The notes under the pieces are model-generated. The model was not told where the DNA came from. It saw only the letters and a program-made list of their open reading frames with translations, and made no database searches. Positions 37,212 through 44,648 of a stretch of DNA of 64,000 bases are shown piece by piece. The stretch comes from Patescibacteria group bacterium UBA2772 (GTDB lineage: Bacteria > Patescibacteriota > Minisyncoccia > Moranbacterales > DUUL01). Location: contig DEIO01000026.1 in the NCBI GenBank assembly GCA_002352545.1, positions 1 to 64,000 of the forward strand. The letters are read 5' to 3'. The position numbers and the translations under genes are program-made. Positions within the stretch are counted from its first letter, which is position 1. Each line of letters opens with the position of its first letter.

Positions 37212-37215
37212 TTTT

Positions 37216-38448
37216 TTATGCAAAATATTTCCTATCCTTTAACTCGTCGGGTAAATATTGCTGCTCTGAACTGTCTTCCTTAGGCGTATACTTATAACCC
37301 TTTCCATATCCTAAGTTTTTCATAAGTCTGGTTGGCGCATTTCTAATATGCTTTGGCACATCTAAGTTTCCAAACCTTTCCACGTCCTTCTTAGCTTCCT
37401 TATAAGCATCATATGCTAAGATGCTTTTTTTTGTTTTAGCCAGATAAATAACACATTGGGAAAGATGAACATTGCACTCTGGAAATCCTATCTTCTTACA
37501 AGCATCAAAAACTGCATTTGACAAAATAAGCGCATGATTATCGGCCAGTCCAACGTCTTCTGCAGCAAAACGAACTAATCTTCTTGCAATATAAACAGGA
37601 TCTTCACCTCCTTCTAACATCCTAGCTAGCCAATAAACACTTGCGTGCGCATCTCCTCCTCTCATTGCCTTGTGTAGTGCTGAGATGATATTGTAATGCT
37701 CTTCTCCATTTTTATCATACAATATATGTGTTTTTTGCAAAATCTCCTTCACATCAACCTCTTCAATCTCTCTTTCTAGCTTGGAAACACTCTTTACACA
37801 AGCTTCTAATGTGTTTAGCGCCATTCTTGCGTCGCCATTTGAAAAGTCTGCTATGGTAGCGATTGCTTCTCTTTTTATAAGAATTTCTCCAGATTCAGTT
37901 TCTAGTTTCTTTAGTGTTTTCTTTAAGATACCTACCATTTCGCTTTTCGTGAGTTTTTCTAAAACAAAAACTCTTGCCCTGGAAACAAGCGCTGAATTTA
38001 CTTCAAAACTAGGGTTTTCAGTAGTAGCACCTATCAAAATAATTGTTCCATTCTCAATAAAAGGCAACAACACATCTTGTTGGGCTTTGTTCCATCTATG
38101 AATTTCATCTATAAACAATATTGTTTTCTTGTCTTTTTCTTGAAAAAGTTCTTTTGCGTTTTCAACAATCTCTACTAGAGCTTTCTTTCCACTGGAAACA
38201 GCACTCATTTGAATAAAGCTAGCGTTTGTTTTGTGTGCAATGATATGCGCCAACGTTGTTTTTCCACTTCCTGGTGGACCCCATAGAATCATTGAAGGAA
38301 CTGCGTCTCCCATTATTGCCCTCCTTAAAAAGCTTTTTTTACCAATTATTTTTTCTTGACCAAAAAAATCCGAGAGTATTCTCGGTCTTAACCTATCAGC
38401 AAGAGGTTGCTTTTGTTTTTTTTTAATTATTTCTTTTCTCATTTTCAA
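37216..38448 (-). CDS. rarA: Replication-associated recombination ATPase RarA (MgsA)
   Basis: 410-residue AAA+ clamp-loader-like ATPase acting at stalled forks. N-terminal PLADRLRPRILSDFFGQEKIIG, Walker A WGPPGSGKTTLAHIIA, Walker B FIDEIHRWNKAQQD, sensor 1 LIGATTENPSFEVN and sensor 2 FSNGDARMALNTLE are seen. The C-terminal tetramerisation domain (AMRGGDAHASVYWLARMLEGGEDPVYIARRLVRFAAEDVGLAD) is complete. Its own ATG or the one two codons later may be used. Confidence 0.96.
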   Translation of the reverse strand: MKMRKEIIKKKQKQPLADRLRPRILSDFFGQEKIIGKKSFLRRAIMGDAVPSMILWGPPGSGKTTLAHIIAHKTNASFIQMSAVSSGKKALVEIVENAKELFQEKDKKTILFIDEIHRWNKAQQDVLLPFIENGTIILIGATTENPSFEVNSALVSRARVFVLEKLTKSEMVGILKKTLKKLETESGEILIKREAIATIADFSNGDARMALNTLEACVKSVSKLEREIEEVDVKEILQKTHILYDKNGEEHYNIISALHKAMRGGDAHASVYWLARMLEGGEDPVYIARRLVRFAAEDVGLADNHALILSNAVFDACKKIGFPECNVHLSQCVIYLAKTKKSILAYDAYKEAKKDVERFGNLDVPKHIRNAPTRLMKNLGYGKGYKYTPKEDSSEQQYLPDELKDRKYFA

Positions 38449-38511
38449 CTATTCCCCTCCTCTATATTTTAACACTTTACAGTATAAAAGCCTTACTTTA
38501 GGAAAACTTTT

Positions 38512-38594
38512 AAGTTATCCACAGCTTTTTTTATTTTTTTCACATTTTCTTCACAAATACCTTGTTTAGGCTTTTATTGGCCTGTGGATAACTT
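38512..38594. promoter_or_regulatory. Inverted pair of perfect DnaA boxes
   Basis: AAGTTATCCACAG (38512-38524) is repeated exactly in reverse as CTGTGGATAACTT (38582-38594), 57 bases apart, with a T-rich spacer. Each arm contains TTATCCACA, the strongest DnaA box (38515-38523 and 38583-38591). It lies in the gap between rarA and the MFS gene, 6 kb from dnaA. Confidence 0.65.
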
Positions 38595-38634
38595 GTGAGT
38601 CTTTTGGCTTTTTTGCCCTTTTACCTCTGATTTA

Positions 38635-39828
38635 TTACTTTTTCTTGCTACTTCTGAAATAAATCATATTAAAGGTTAAGGAAGCACCAGCTGCTAAAAT
38701 AAAAACCCATTTCAAAGGAACAAATATCACAAGAATTATAATAGAAATGTACATAAAAGTTCTACCTATAGCAATTGCCATTTCATGTAAAACTGTAAAT
38801 TCATCAACATAGTGACCTTGATCTGCTGCAATTTCATATGTCACAGCATCAAAAGGAATTCTTAGAAAAATTTTGGAAAATTTATGAAACATATCAGCTA
38901 AAAAGATATGAAAAAACGTTAAAATGAATATTTTTCCTACCCAGATCAAAGCATACAGTACTGTTCCTACCTTTAATAAAGACTTTTTTGGCTTTTTATC
39001 AGCATATTTTCCCATAAAAAGCTGCATGATCATCGTTACTAATACCACGGCAGAGGAAATTGAACCAACCTTCATATAATCCCCTTCTAATATAATATAG
39101 ATGAAAATAGGCCAAATAATTACACCTGCAACACTTTCTGCACCATCAGCCATAAAAGCCAGTGTTGTACCAACATGACTCTTTTTAAACAATTTACCCC
39201 AAGTCTCACGATAACCCCATGAAAATTTTTCTTTAGTTCTAGGAATTGTGATGTATGGAATAAATGAACAAAGATAAATAACTATTCCTACAATGAAAAG
39301 TGAGTCGTATCCAAATTTTAAAATAATCCAACCAGCTAACATAGGCGCTATAACACCTATAAGACTAATTATTGATTGAATAAACCCAACTGTCTTTCCT
39401 TTATTTTTTTTACCTGAAAATTTTGCAAAATCAACATGATATGGCACCCAATAGAGAGTTCTCCTGATTGTTATGATTATAATCAAAAAAGGCACTACTA
39501 TATTAATAGTGTCTTCTTTTAGCATTCTTAGTCCAAAAAAGTAAAGAGCTCCACAGAGTGTACTTAACTGCAAAGAGTACTTAAAACCAAATTTATTCAA
39601 AAATCTTGTCCCTAGTGGTAAGAACATTAAATAAAGAACTTGGCTCGCTAAATAATACAAAATTACTAATGTAATATTTTTATCAAAAAGTTCAAATAGG
39701 AATATTGGCAGAAAAACACCAAAAAAACCACCTGCTATATTAATTATAACACTACTTGTTAATAATGAAACAAGACCATGAGAAAGCTTTTTATCAAAAT
39801 ATCGAGCTTTCTTAAATGATAATTTCAT
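38635..39828 (-). CDS. Major facilitator superfamily transporter
   Basis: 397 residues with about twelve hydrophobic helices. Features: SSVIINIAGGFFGVFLPIFLFELF near the N-terminus, LPLGTRFLNKFGFKYSLQLS (the loop 2-3 position), a YADKKPKKSLLKVG loop midway, and a basic C-terminus. The substrate is unknown. The family identity is by topology and the loop motifs, so moderately sure. Confidence 0.8.
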   Translation of the reverse strand: MKLSFKKARYFDKKLSHGLVSLLTSSVIINIAGGFFGVFLPIFLFELFDKNITLVILYYLASQVLYLMFLPLGTRFLNKFGFKYSLQLSTLCGALYFFGLRMLKEDTINIVVPFLIIIITIRRTLYWVPYHVDFAKFSGKKNKGKTVGFIQSIISLIGVIAPMLAGWIILKFGYDSLFIVGIVIYLCSFIPYITIPRTKEKFSWGYRETWGKLFKKSHVGTTLAFMADGAESVAGVIIWPIFIYIILEGDYMKVGSISSAVVLVTMIMQLFMGKYADKKPKKSLLKVGTVLYALIWVGKIFILTFFHIFLADMFHKFSKIFLRIPFDAVTYEIAADQGHYVDEFTVLHEMAIAIGRTFMYISIIILVIFVPLKWVFILAAGASLTFNMIYFRSSKKK

Positions 39829-39855
39829 CTACTTTATTTTTATTTTTACTTGATG

Positions 39856-39928
39856 TGGGACCAGGAGGATTTGAACCTCCGACCAATCGGTTATGAGCCG
39901 AGCGCTCTAACCCCTGAGCTATGGTCCC
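39856..39928 (-). tRNA. tRNA-Met (CAT), elongator or Ile2 type
   Basis: Acceptor GGGACCA/TGGTCCC, anticodon stem CTCGG/CCGAT with a terminal mismatch around CTCATAA, T-arm GGAGG/CCTCC. The initiator features (C1-A72 mismatch, three G-C pairs in the anticodon stem) are absent. If the C34 were lysidine-modified it would read AUA. No CCA is encoded. Confidence 0.9.
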
Positions 39929-40418
39929 TAAAATACTCACCCTGTTACTATAAACAAAATATTTCTTCTGGTCAATCCCTTTTATATTTCAATATCTCTA
40001 ACTAAAAAATTCAAATATCCTTATATTCCGTAAAAATGCCTGCTTCAAATCTACCCAACAAGGTTTTTTTGCAAAAAAAGAAGTTCCTTACTAGTCTCAT
40101 AAGAATAAAAAGTTCTTAATATCACTCTTTCCTTCTTTATTAATTTGCCTTTATTAAAGATTTCTAACCATTTTTTATTTTTCTTAAAAAAATAAAAGTG
40201 AAAAACAAATAAAAATATTCCTAAAATCAAGTCTTTCTAGATTAAATTCTCTTACTCCTTATATTAAAATAGATGCTGATAAGAAAACACCCCCAGGTAA
40301 GGACAAACAACATCGGTTTAATAAACTATAAACTTTTCATATAAGTGGTTTCTTTTTCTAGTTTTTAAGCATGTAACCCATTTTTGGTAGAAAATCCCTT
40401 GCCTTATTTTAATAAGTG
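39929..40418. other. 490-base gap without a gene
   Basis: AT-rich, with stop codons in all frames over most of its length and no RNA gene, terminator or repeat that I can support. It lies between tRNA-Met and the end of cca and may be remnant sequence. Confidence 0.5.
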
Positions 40419-42515
40419 CTATTTAACCCAATGTTTTTCTTTTGTTTTTTTATCTTCTTCTTTTCTTGTTTCTCCTATTTTTTTCCTAGCTAACCTCCTT
40501 AAAACATTTAAATTTTTATCTTTTAACTTTTTAGCTAATCCTATAAGTTGCTGTTTTTCGTTTATCTTAGGATCTTTAATGACTTTCACAAGTAAAACTT
40601 CTAAAATAGCACCTATTTGTGGACTAGGTTTTATTTTCAGTTCTTTAATAATATCATTTCCGTTTATTTTTAATTGTTTTACTGAAATAGGATCTTTTGA
40701 CACCTTTTCAACCATATATTGAAAATGTCTTAATTTATAAGGAATGGCCTTTGGGACACCGCTACCCAATCTATCCCCAACCCTAACATCAATTAAATCA
40801 TTAATGTTATCAATTCCTACTTTTCCTATAACCCTCCTAACACCTGCTTCTCCAACCTCATCTACATTATAATAAAACATATGATTTTTAACCAAAAGCG
40901 TTGTTTTTTCAATTATCTGTCTTGGAAACTTCAATCTTCTAAGTATTTTGTTTGTTATTTTAGCACCAACATGTTCATGGTTATAAAAGGTTGATTTCTC
41001 ACCAATTCCCTCCTTAACTGCTGGTTTTCCTATATCATGTAAAAATGCAGCTAATCTTACTTCTAGCTTCTTAGAGGGACATTTAGCCAGACTTGCTACT
41101 AAATGCTTGTAAACAGTATTGTAAGGTCCATAGTAGTGATGATGATTTTGTTTAATACTTATTGTTTGAACAACTTCTGGCATTATATATTTCATTAAGC
41201 CTGTTTCAACTAAAAGTTCAATCCCTTCTTCAGGATGATTTGATAATATAATTTTTTCAAATTCATCTCGAATTCTTTCTAGTGAAACAAAGGACATATT
41301 GTAAACTCTTTTTATAATAGCTTTTTTTGTTTCCTTTTCTATTTCAAAACCTAATACAACCGCAAATCTAACAGCTCTAAGCATTCTCAGTGCATCTTCT
41401 TGAAATCTTTCATCTGGATCACCAACAGCTCTAATTGTTTTATTTTCAAGATCTTTTTGTCCATCAAATAGGTCAATCACCTTATATCCCTCTTCTTTAG
41501 AAATTTCCTTGTTTTCTTTTTTACCAATATCCCCTAGTTTGATTGCCATGGCATTTATAGTAAAATCCCTCCTAGAAAGGTCTTCTTGGAGTGTTTTGGC
41601 AAATATAACACCATCTGGATGTCTTTTGTCTGAATACTTTGATTCTATTCTATATGTTGTTATTTCAATATTTTCCCCTTCTATAAGCTTTATTTGTGGA
41701 ATTTTAAATAAATCACTTTGCTTATTGAAACAATTAATTGAATCATGCATAAGTTCACTGCCCTTTTTTGTGATTATTTCTTTAAATACACCTTCTTTGT
41801 TGAAATGATCCTTAAGCCAACCATTGTGTTGTGTTTTTGCTTCGTCTTCCAAAAGATTGATTCTTTCAATCGAAAGACTATCTATCAGATCAGCTTCTAG
41901 TAAAATTTGTGCTTCAAAACTTTTTCTTGAAACATCATAATTGTGATTGATAGCTTCTTTTAGGAATTTTATAGTCTTTTTTTCTAAATCAAGTGTTTGC
42001 ATTTCAATCTCAAACACTTCTTGCCCTTTGATTATATGAGATTTTTTCCCTTTTATTGCCCTACCCGTATCATGAAAAGTTACTATTAATTCAATGATCT
42101 TATCATTAATACATTTAAAGTCACTAGCTATAAAAACTGCATTTTTAACAACATTTTGTGAATGTAAAAGTCCATGTCTCTTACACTTTATCTTGCTAAG
42201 ATATTTTTTCTTGGCAATTTCAATAAGTTCATCAATTTGCTCACTAGTTATTGAAACTTCCCTAGAAATAACCTTTAATTCAGAGAGATACTTATCTGGC
42301 ACAATAACTGTTCCAAATTTATTCTCATATTTTCCGTCAGGAAAAACCCATAATACCTGTTTAGGGGTTGCTTTTGTTGTTATATCCCAATCATTGGGCT
42401 TTTTTTCTAATAAAGTATCCCTTACGCATCCGCCAACAACAAATGCATCAAAATTGTTTTTCTCCAACTTTGACAGTGCTAATTTAACACATTTGGGGAT
42501 TTTTAAATTTTTCAT
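40419..42515 (-). CDS. cca: CCA-adding enzyme with a nested HD domain
   Basis: 698 residues against about 400-500 for the family. The class II nucleotidyltransferase head starts normally: FVVGGCVRDTLL, then the DxD motif in NDWDITTKA, then FGTVIV (to about residue 72). It resumes at residue 282 with IEITTYRIE, RHPDGV and RRDFTINAMA, then the tRNA-binding region with AVGDPDERFQEDALRMLRAVRFA. Between them, residues 74-280 form an extra HD-type domain (KRHGLLHSQNVV, VTFHDTGRA, SHIIKG). The usual C-terminal HD domain is also present (AAFLHDIGKP, YNHEHVGAKI). No tRNA in the window encodes CCA, so this enzyme must be essential. Confidence 0.93.
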   Translation of the reverse strand: MKNLKIPKCVKLALSKLEKNNFDAFVVGGCVRDTLLEKKPNDWDITTKATPKQVLWVFPDGKYENKFGTVIVPDKYLSELKVISREVSITSEQIDELIEIAKKKYLSKIKCKRHGLLHSQNVVKNAVFIASDFKCINDKIIELIVTFHDTGRAIKGKKSHIIKGQEVFEIEMQTLDLEKKTIKFLKEAINHNYDVSRKSFEAQILLEADLIDSLSIERINLLEDEAKTQHNGWLKDHFNKEGVFKEIITKKGSELMHDSINCFNKQSDLFKIPQIKLIEGENIEITTYRIESKYSDKRHPDGVIFAKTLQEDLSRRDFTINAMAIKLGDIGKKENKEISKEEGYKVIDLFDGQKDLENKTIRAVGDPDERFQEDALRMLRAVRFAVVLGFEIEKETKKAIIKRVYNMSFVSLERIRDEFEKIILSNHPEEGIELLVETGLMKYIMPEVVQTISIKQNHHHYYGPYNTVYKHLVASLAKCPSKKLEVRLAAFLHDIGKPAVKEGIGEKSTFYNHEHVGAKITNKILRRLKFPRQIIEKTTLLVKNHMFYYNVDEVGEAGVRRVIGKVGIDNINDLIDVRVGDRLGSGVPKAIPYKLRHFQYMVEKVSKDPISVKQLKINGNDIIKELKIKPSPQIGAILEVLLVKVIKDPKINEKQQLIGLAKKLKDKNLNVLRRLARKKIGETRKEEDKKTKEKHWVK

Positions 42516-42530
42516 ATTTAAATATCAATG

Positions 42531-42602
42531 TGCCCTCGGTAAGAATCGAACTTACATCTAAGGCTTAGGAGTCCCTTATTCTATCCATTGAACTACGAGA
42601 GC
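42531..42602 (-). tRNA. tRNA-Arg (CCT)
   Basis: Acceptor GCTCTCG/CGAGGGC with a G-U pair, T-arm GTAAG/CTTAC, anticodon loop CTCCTAA. The anticodon stem AGGGA/GCCTT has a mismatch next to the loop. No CCA is encoded. It lies 15 bases upstream of the cca start. Confidence 0.85.
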
Positions 42603-42608
42603 AAAAAA

Positions 42609-42676
42609 TGGCACTATGGGGACCCCCAAACCTCTCCCATGCCATGAAAGTACTTTACCAACTGAGCTATATCCCT
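42609..42676 (-). pseudogene. Broken tRNA-Ala (GGC)
   Basis: The 5' half reads like tRNA-Ala: AGGGATATAGCTCAGTTGG, anticodon stem CTTTC/GGGAG around ATGGCAT, then GAGG. The T-arm is GGGG-GT-CCCC, with the TTCGAAT-type loop lost. The 3' acceptor strand no longer pairs with GGGATAT, and the D-stem is disturbed (AAAGTAC). It cannot fold as a working tRNA. Confidence 0.75.
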
Positions 42677-42906
42677 AAAAATATAGAGTTTTTTGAATTT
42701 TGTACTTTTCTTCTAAAAATTCCTATCTTTCCCTTTTAATCATATATACAACAAAATAGATAAAAAATCAAATCTTTTCTCAAACATTTTTCAAAATTTA
42801 TAAAAAACCTTATTTCTTTATTTATCTAAATATATTGCTCTTTTATTCTTTGTTTATAGTATTATTCTTTGTTTAATGAATTTATACTCTATTATTAACC
42901 CTTCCA

Positions 42907-42922
42907 TGTTTCACGTGGAACA
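42907..42922. promoter_or_regulatory. parS site 1
   Basis: TGTTTCACGTGGAACA, one base off the Bacillus parS consensus TGTTNCACGTGAAACA. Confidence 0.75.
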
Positions 42923-42942
42923 GTTAATACTTCTATTTACGT

Positions 42943-42958
42943 TGTTCCACATGGAACA
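42943..42958. promoter_or_regulatory. parS-like site 2
   Basis: TGTTCCACATGGAACA, a variant with CACATG in the centre, repeated exactly at sites 5 and 6. Confidence 0.6.
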
Positions 42959-43011
42959 ACTTGTTTTATTTATCTTCCTCCCAATAATTTCTGGATTTTC
43001 TAAACTTAACA

Positions 43012-43027
43012 TGTTCCACGTGAAACA
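43012..43027. promoter_or_regulatory. parS site 3
   Basis: TGTTCCACGTGAAACA, an exact match to the Bacillus consensus. The symmetry extends outward to AACA/TGTT. Confidence 0.8.
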
Positions 43028-43047
43028 TGTTAAATTTGTTTTTATGT

Positions 43048-43063
43048 TGTTCCACGTGAAACA
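43048..43063. promoter_or_regulatory. parS site 4
   Basis: TGTTCCACGTGAAACA, identical to site 3. A degenerate copy (TACTCCACGTTAAACA) follows at 43084-43099 and another at 43142-43157. Confidence 0.8.
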
Positions 43064-43181
43064 GTAAAGAATTAATTTTATGTTACTCCACGTTAAACAA
43101 TACATTTCATTAACAACTCCTTTTTCCTTTCGTTATTTACTTGCTCCATAAAGAACAAGTAAATAACTTCTTTTTTTTTGA

Positions 43182-43197
43182 TGTTCCACATGGAACA
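43182..43197. promoter_or_regulatory. parS-like site 5
   Basis: TGTTCCACATGGAACA, the CACATG variant. Confidence 0.6.
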
Positions 43198-43238
43198 GTT
43201 TAATCAACAAAAGAGTATTGCTTTGCTTAATGATATTA

Positions 43239-43254
43239 TGTTCCACATGGAACA
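43239..43254. promoter_or_regulatory. parS-like site 6
   Basis: TGTTCCACATGGAACA within a longer symmetric frame, ATATTA before and TAATAT after, giving near-perfect 28-base dyad symmetry. Confidence 0.6.
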
Positions 43255-43560
43255 TAATATATTTGTAATCTTATATTCAATATTTTTATTGCTTATTATT
43301 TTTTTTATAAAATGACTGTTGTTTTTTGTCAACTCTTTTAAACACCTTTTTTAAACCTTTTTATAGAATTTTTATTTATATTTTGATGTTTTGTTTTGTT
43401 TTATTGACAAAAAACTATATTTATGTCTTGACAAAACAAAGGCTATTGATAGTCTTAAAATAAGAAGTTCTTTCACATTGTTTTGTAAAAAATTTAAAAC
43501 GCTTACCAAAGCAACATTAACATATCTACGTTGGCTTAAAATCAACAAAAGGAGCTTGTT

Positions 43561-44445
43561 ATGACGAAAAAATTATTTTTTCTTTTAACCATGATTATCG
43601 TCGGGTCTCTTTCCTTTGGAAACATGGCTCAAGCTAAATCTTTTAAAAAAATCATAACTGGTGCAACTTGGATGGCCGTTACGCCAAACTCTGATACTGG
43701 TTTGTGGGAATTTCGAAGAAATGGGGAGATGTTTAGTAATTTTGAATTTGATGTCAAATTCAAAATTGAAAATTCTCAACTCTTCTTAATGCGCAAAAAA
43801 GGGCCAAAAAGGGGAACTTACTTGAGATTTAATCTTCAAAAAAGGGGCGATCTTATTTATATATCATGGACCTCAGGTAAACCCTTTCTGTCGTTACATC
43901 CTTGTCCAAACGGTTTTAAGGAACTGACGTTGGCCTCAAAAGAAGAAAATGGAAGAAAAAAGCTTTCTTTGGCCAAAAAATCCTTAAAAAAATCGTCTGA
44001 TCCCTTTATTCAAAGAAAGGTTGCTCAACTTCTTTTTGACAATAATTATTTTAAAGACGCTCGGGATGTTTTCCTTAAATTGGGTGAAACAGAGAAAATT
44101 GCTGCTTGTAATATTATGTATATAGCAACAACTAGAAAGATTCCTCGTGGGGTCAATATAGAATCTGCTGCTAAAACATTTTGGGCTGCCAATGCTGCCA
44201 ATCACCCGTCACTTGAAGTTTTCTACTTAAGAGCTGAAGCAATCGCCTATGCCTGCGCTATTACTGGAAAGCACAAAAAAGCTCATGAGTATCAGGCGTC
44301 ACTTTATCGTCAAGCAGAAAGATTTAAAATCCTAAAGGCAAGGGAGATGAAAAAAGCTGGGATTAATATCCCTAGAATTGTACAAACTATGCACCAATAT
44401 GAAAAAGGGAATTGTCCAAAGAAGTTCGATATGAGTGGTATTTAA
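43561..44445 (+). CDS. Secreted protein of unknown function
   Basis: 294 residues with a classical signal peptide (LFFLLTMIIVGSLSFGNMAQA). The mature part has a beta-rich half (WMAVTPNSDTGLWEFRRNGEMF, FEFDVKFKIENSQLFLM, RFNLQKRGDLIYISWTSG, with a lone Cys in HPCPNGFKEL) and an alpha-helical half with TPR-like helix pairs (DPFIQRKVAQLLFDNNYFKDARDVFLKLG, YLRAEAIAYACAITGKHKKAHEYQASLY). The first half resembles lipocalin-like META or NlpE strands only loosely. The start is backed by GGAG 7 bases upstream. It is the first rightward gene from the origin and has its own terminator. Confidence 0.75.
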   Translation: MTKKLFFLLTMIIVGSLSFGNMAQAKSFKKIITGATWMAVTPNSDTGLWEFRRNGEMFSNFEFDVKFKIENSQLFLMRKKGPKRGTYLRFNLQKRGDLIYISWTSGKPFLSLHPCPNGFKELTLASKEENGRKKLSLAKKSLKKSSDPFIQRKVAQLLFDNNYFKDARDVFLKLGETEKIAACNIMYIATTRKIPRGVNIESAAKTFWAANAANHPSLEVFYLRAEAIAYACAITGKHKKAHEYQASLYRQAERFKILKAREMKKAGINIPRIVQTMHQYEKGNCPKKFDMSGI

Positions 44446-44469
44446 AACAATGTTTTGGTAAGTGTTGGG

Positions 44470-44508
44470 GTCTCTGTATTATTATTTACGGAGACTCTTT
44501 TCTTTTCT
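44470..44508 (+). terminator. Terminator before dnaA
   Basis: GTCTCTGTA/TACGGAGAC with one G-U pair, followed by TCTTTTCTTTTC. It separates the secreted protein gene from dnaA. Confidence 0.75.
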
Positions 44509-44559
44509 TGACATCTTTTCTTGACAAAAAATATATTTAGCAGTAGGTTTTTATTCTAC

Positions 44560-44579
44560 TTTTCCACACTTTGTCCACA
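44560..44579 (+). promoter_or_regulatory. Two DnaA boxes before dnaA
   Basis: TTTTCCACA (44560-44568) and TTGTCCACA (44571-44579), each one base off TTATCCACA, in direct repeat 19 bases before the dnaA -35. They are likely autoregulatory or part of oriC. Confidence 0.6.
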
Positions 44580-44597
44580 ATCTTTAAGCTTTTTAAA

Positions 44598-44626
44598 TTG
44601 ATAAAAGGTTAAAACTACTCTACAAT
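44598..44626 (+). promoter_or_regulatory. dnaA: dnaA promoter
   Basis: TTGATA (44598-44603), 17 bases, TACAAT (44621-44626), 22 bases before the first ATG. Confidence 0.65.
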
Positions 44627-44648
44627 GAGAAAAGATATTAACTAAAGA

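Larger units (their letters stand above)
42677..43560. other. Origin-proximal non-coding region with parS array
   Basis: An 884-base, very AT-rich gap at the point where transcription changes from leftward to rightward. It holds six strong parS-type 16-mers and two degenerate copies between 42907 and 43254, listed separately. The right part (43260-43550) contains TTGACA boxes and the leader of the secreted protein gene. Confidence 0.7.

Noticed and set aside
40640..42295. Intein in the CCA-adding enzyme
   Set aside because: The insert has HD motifs but no N-terminal Cys/Ser block or C-terminal HN motif.
42907..43254. CRISPR-like array
   Set aside because: Repeats are 16-base palindromes with irregular spacing (20 to about 120 bases), no cas genes; they match parS.
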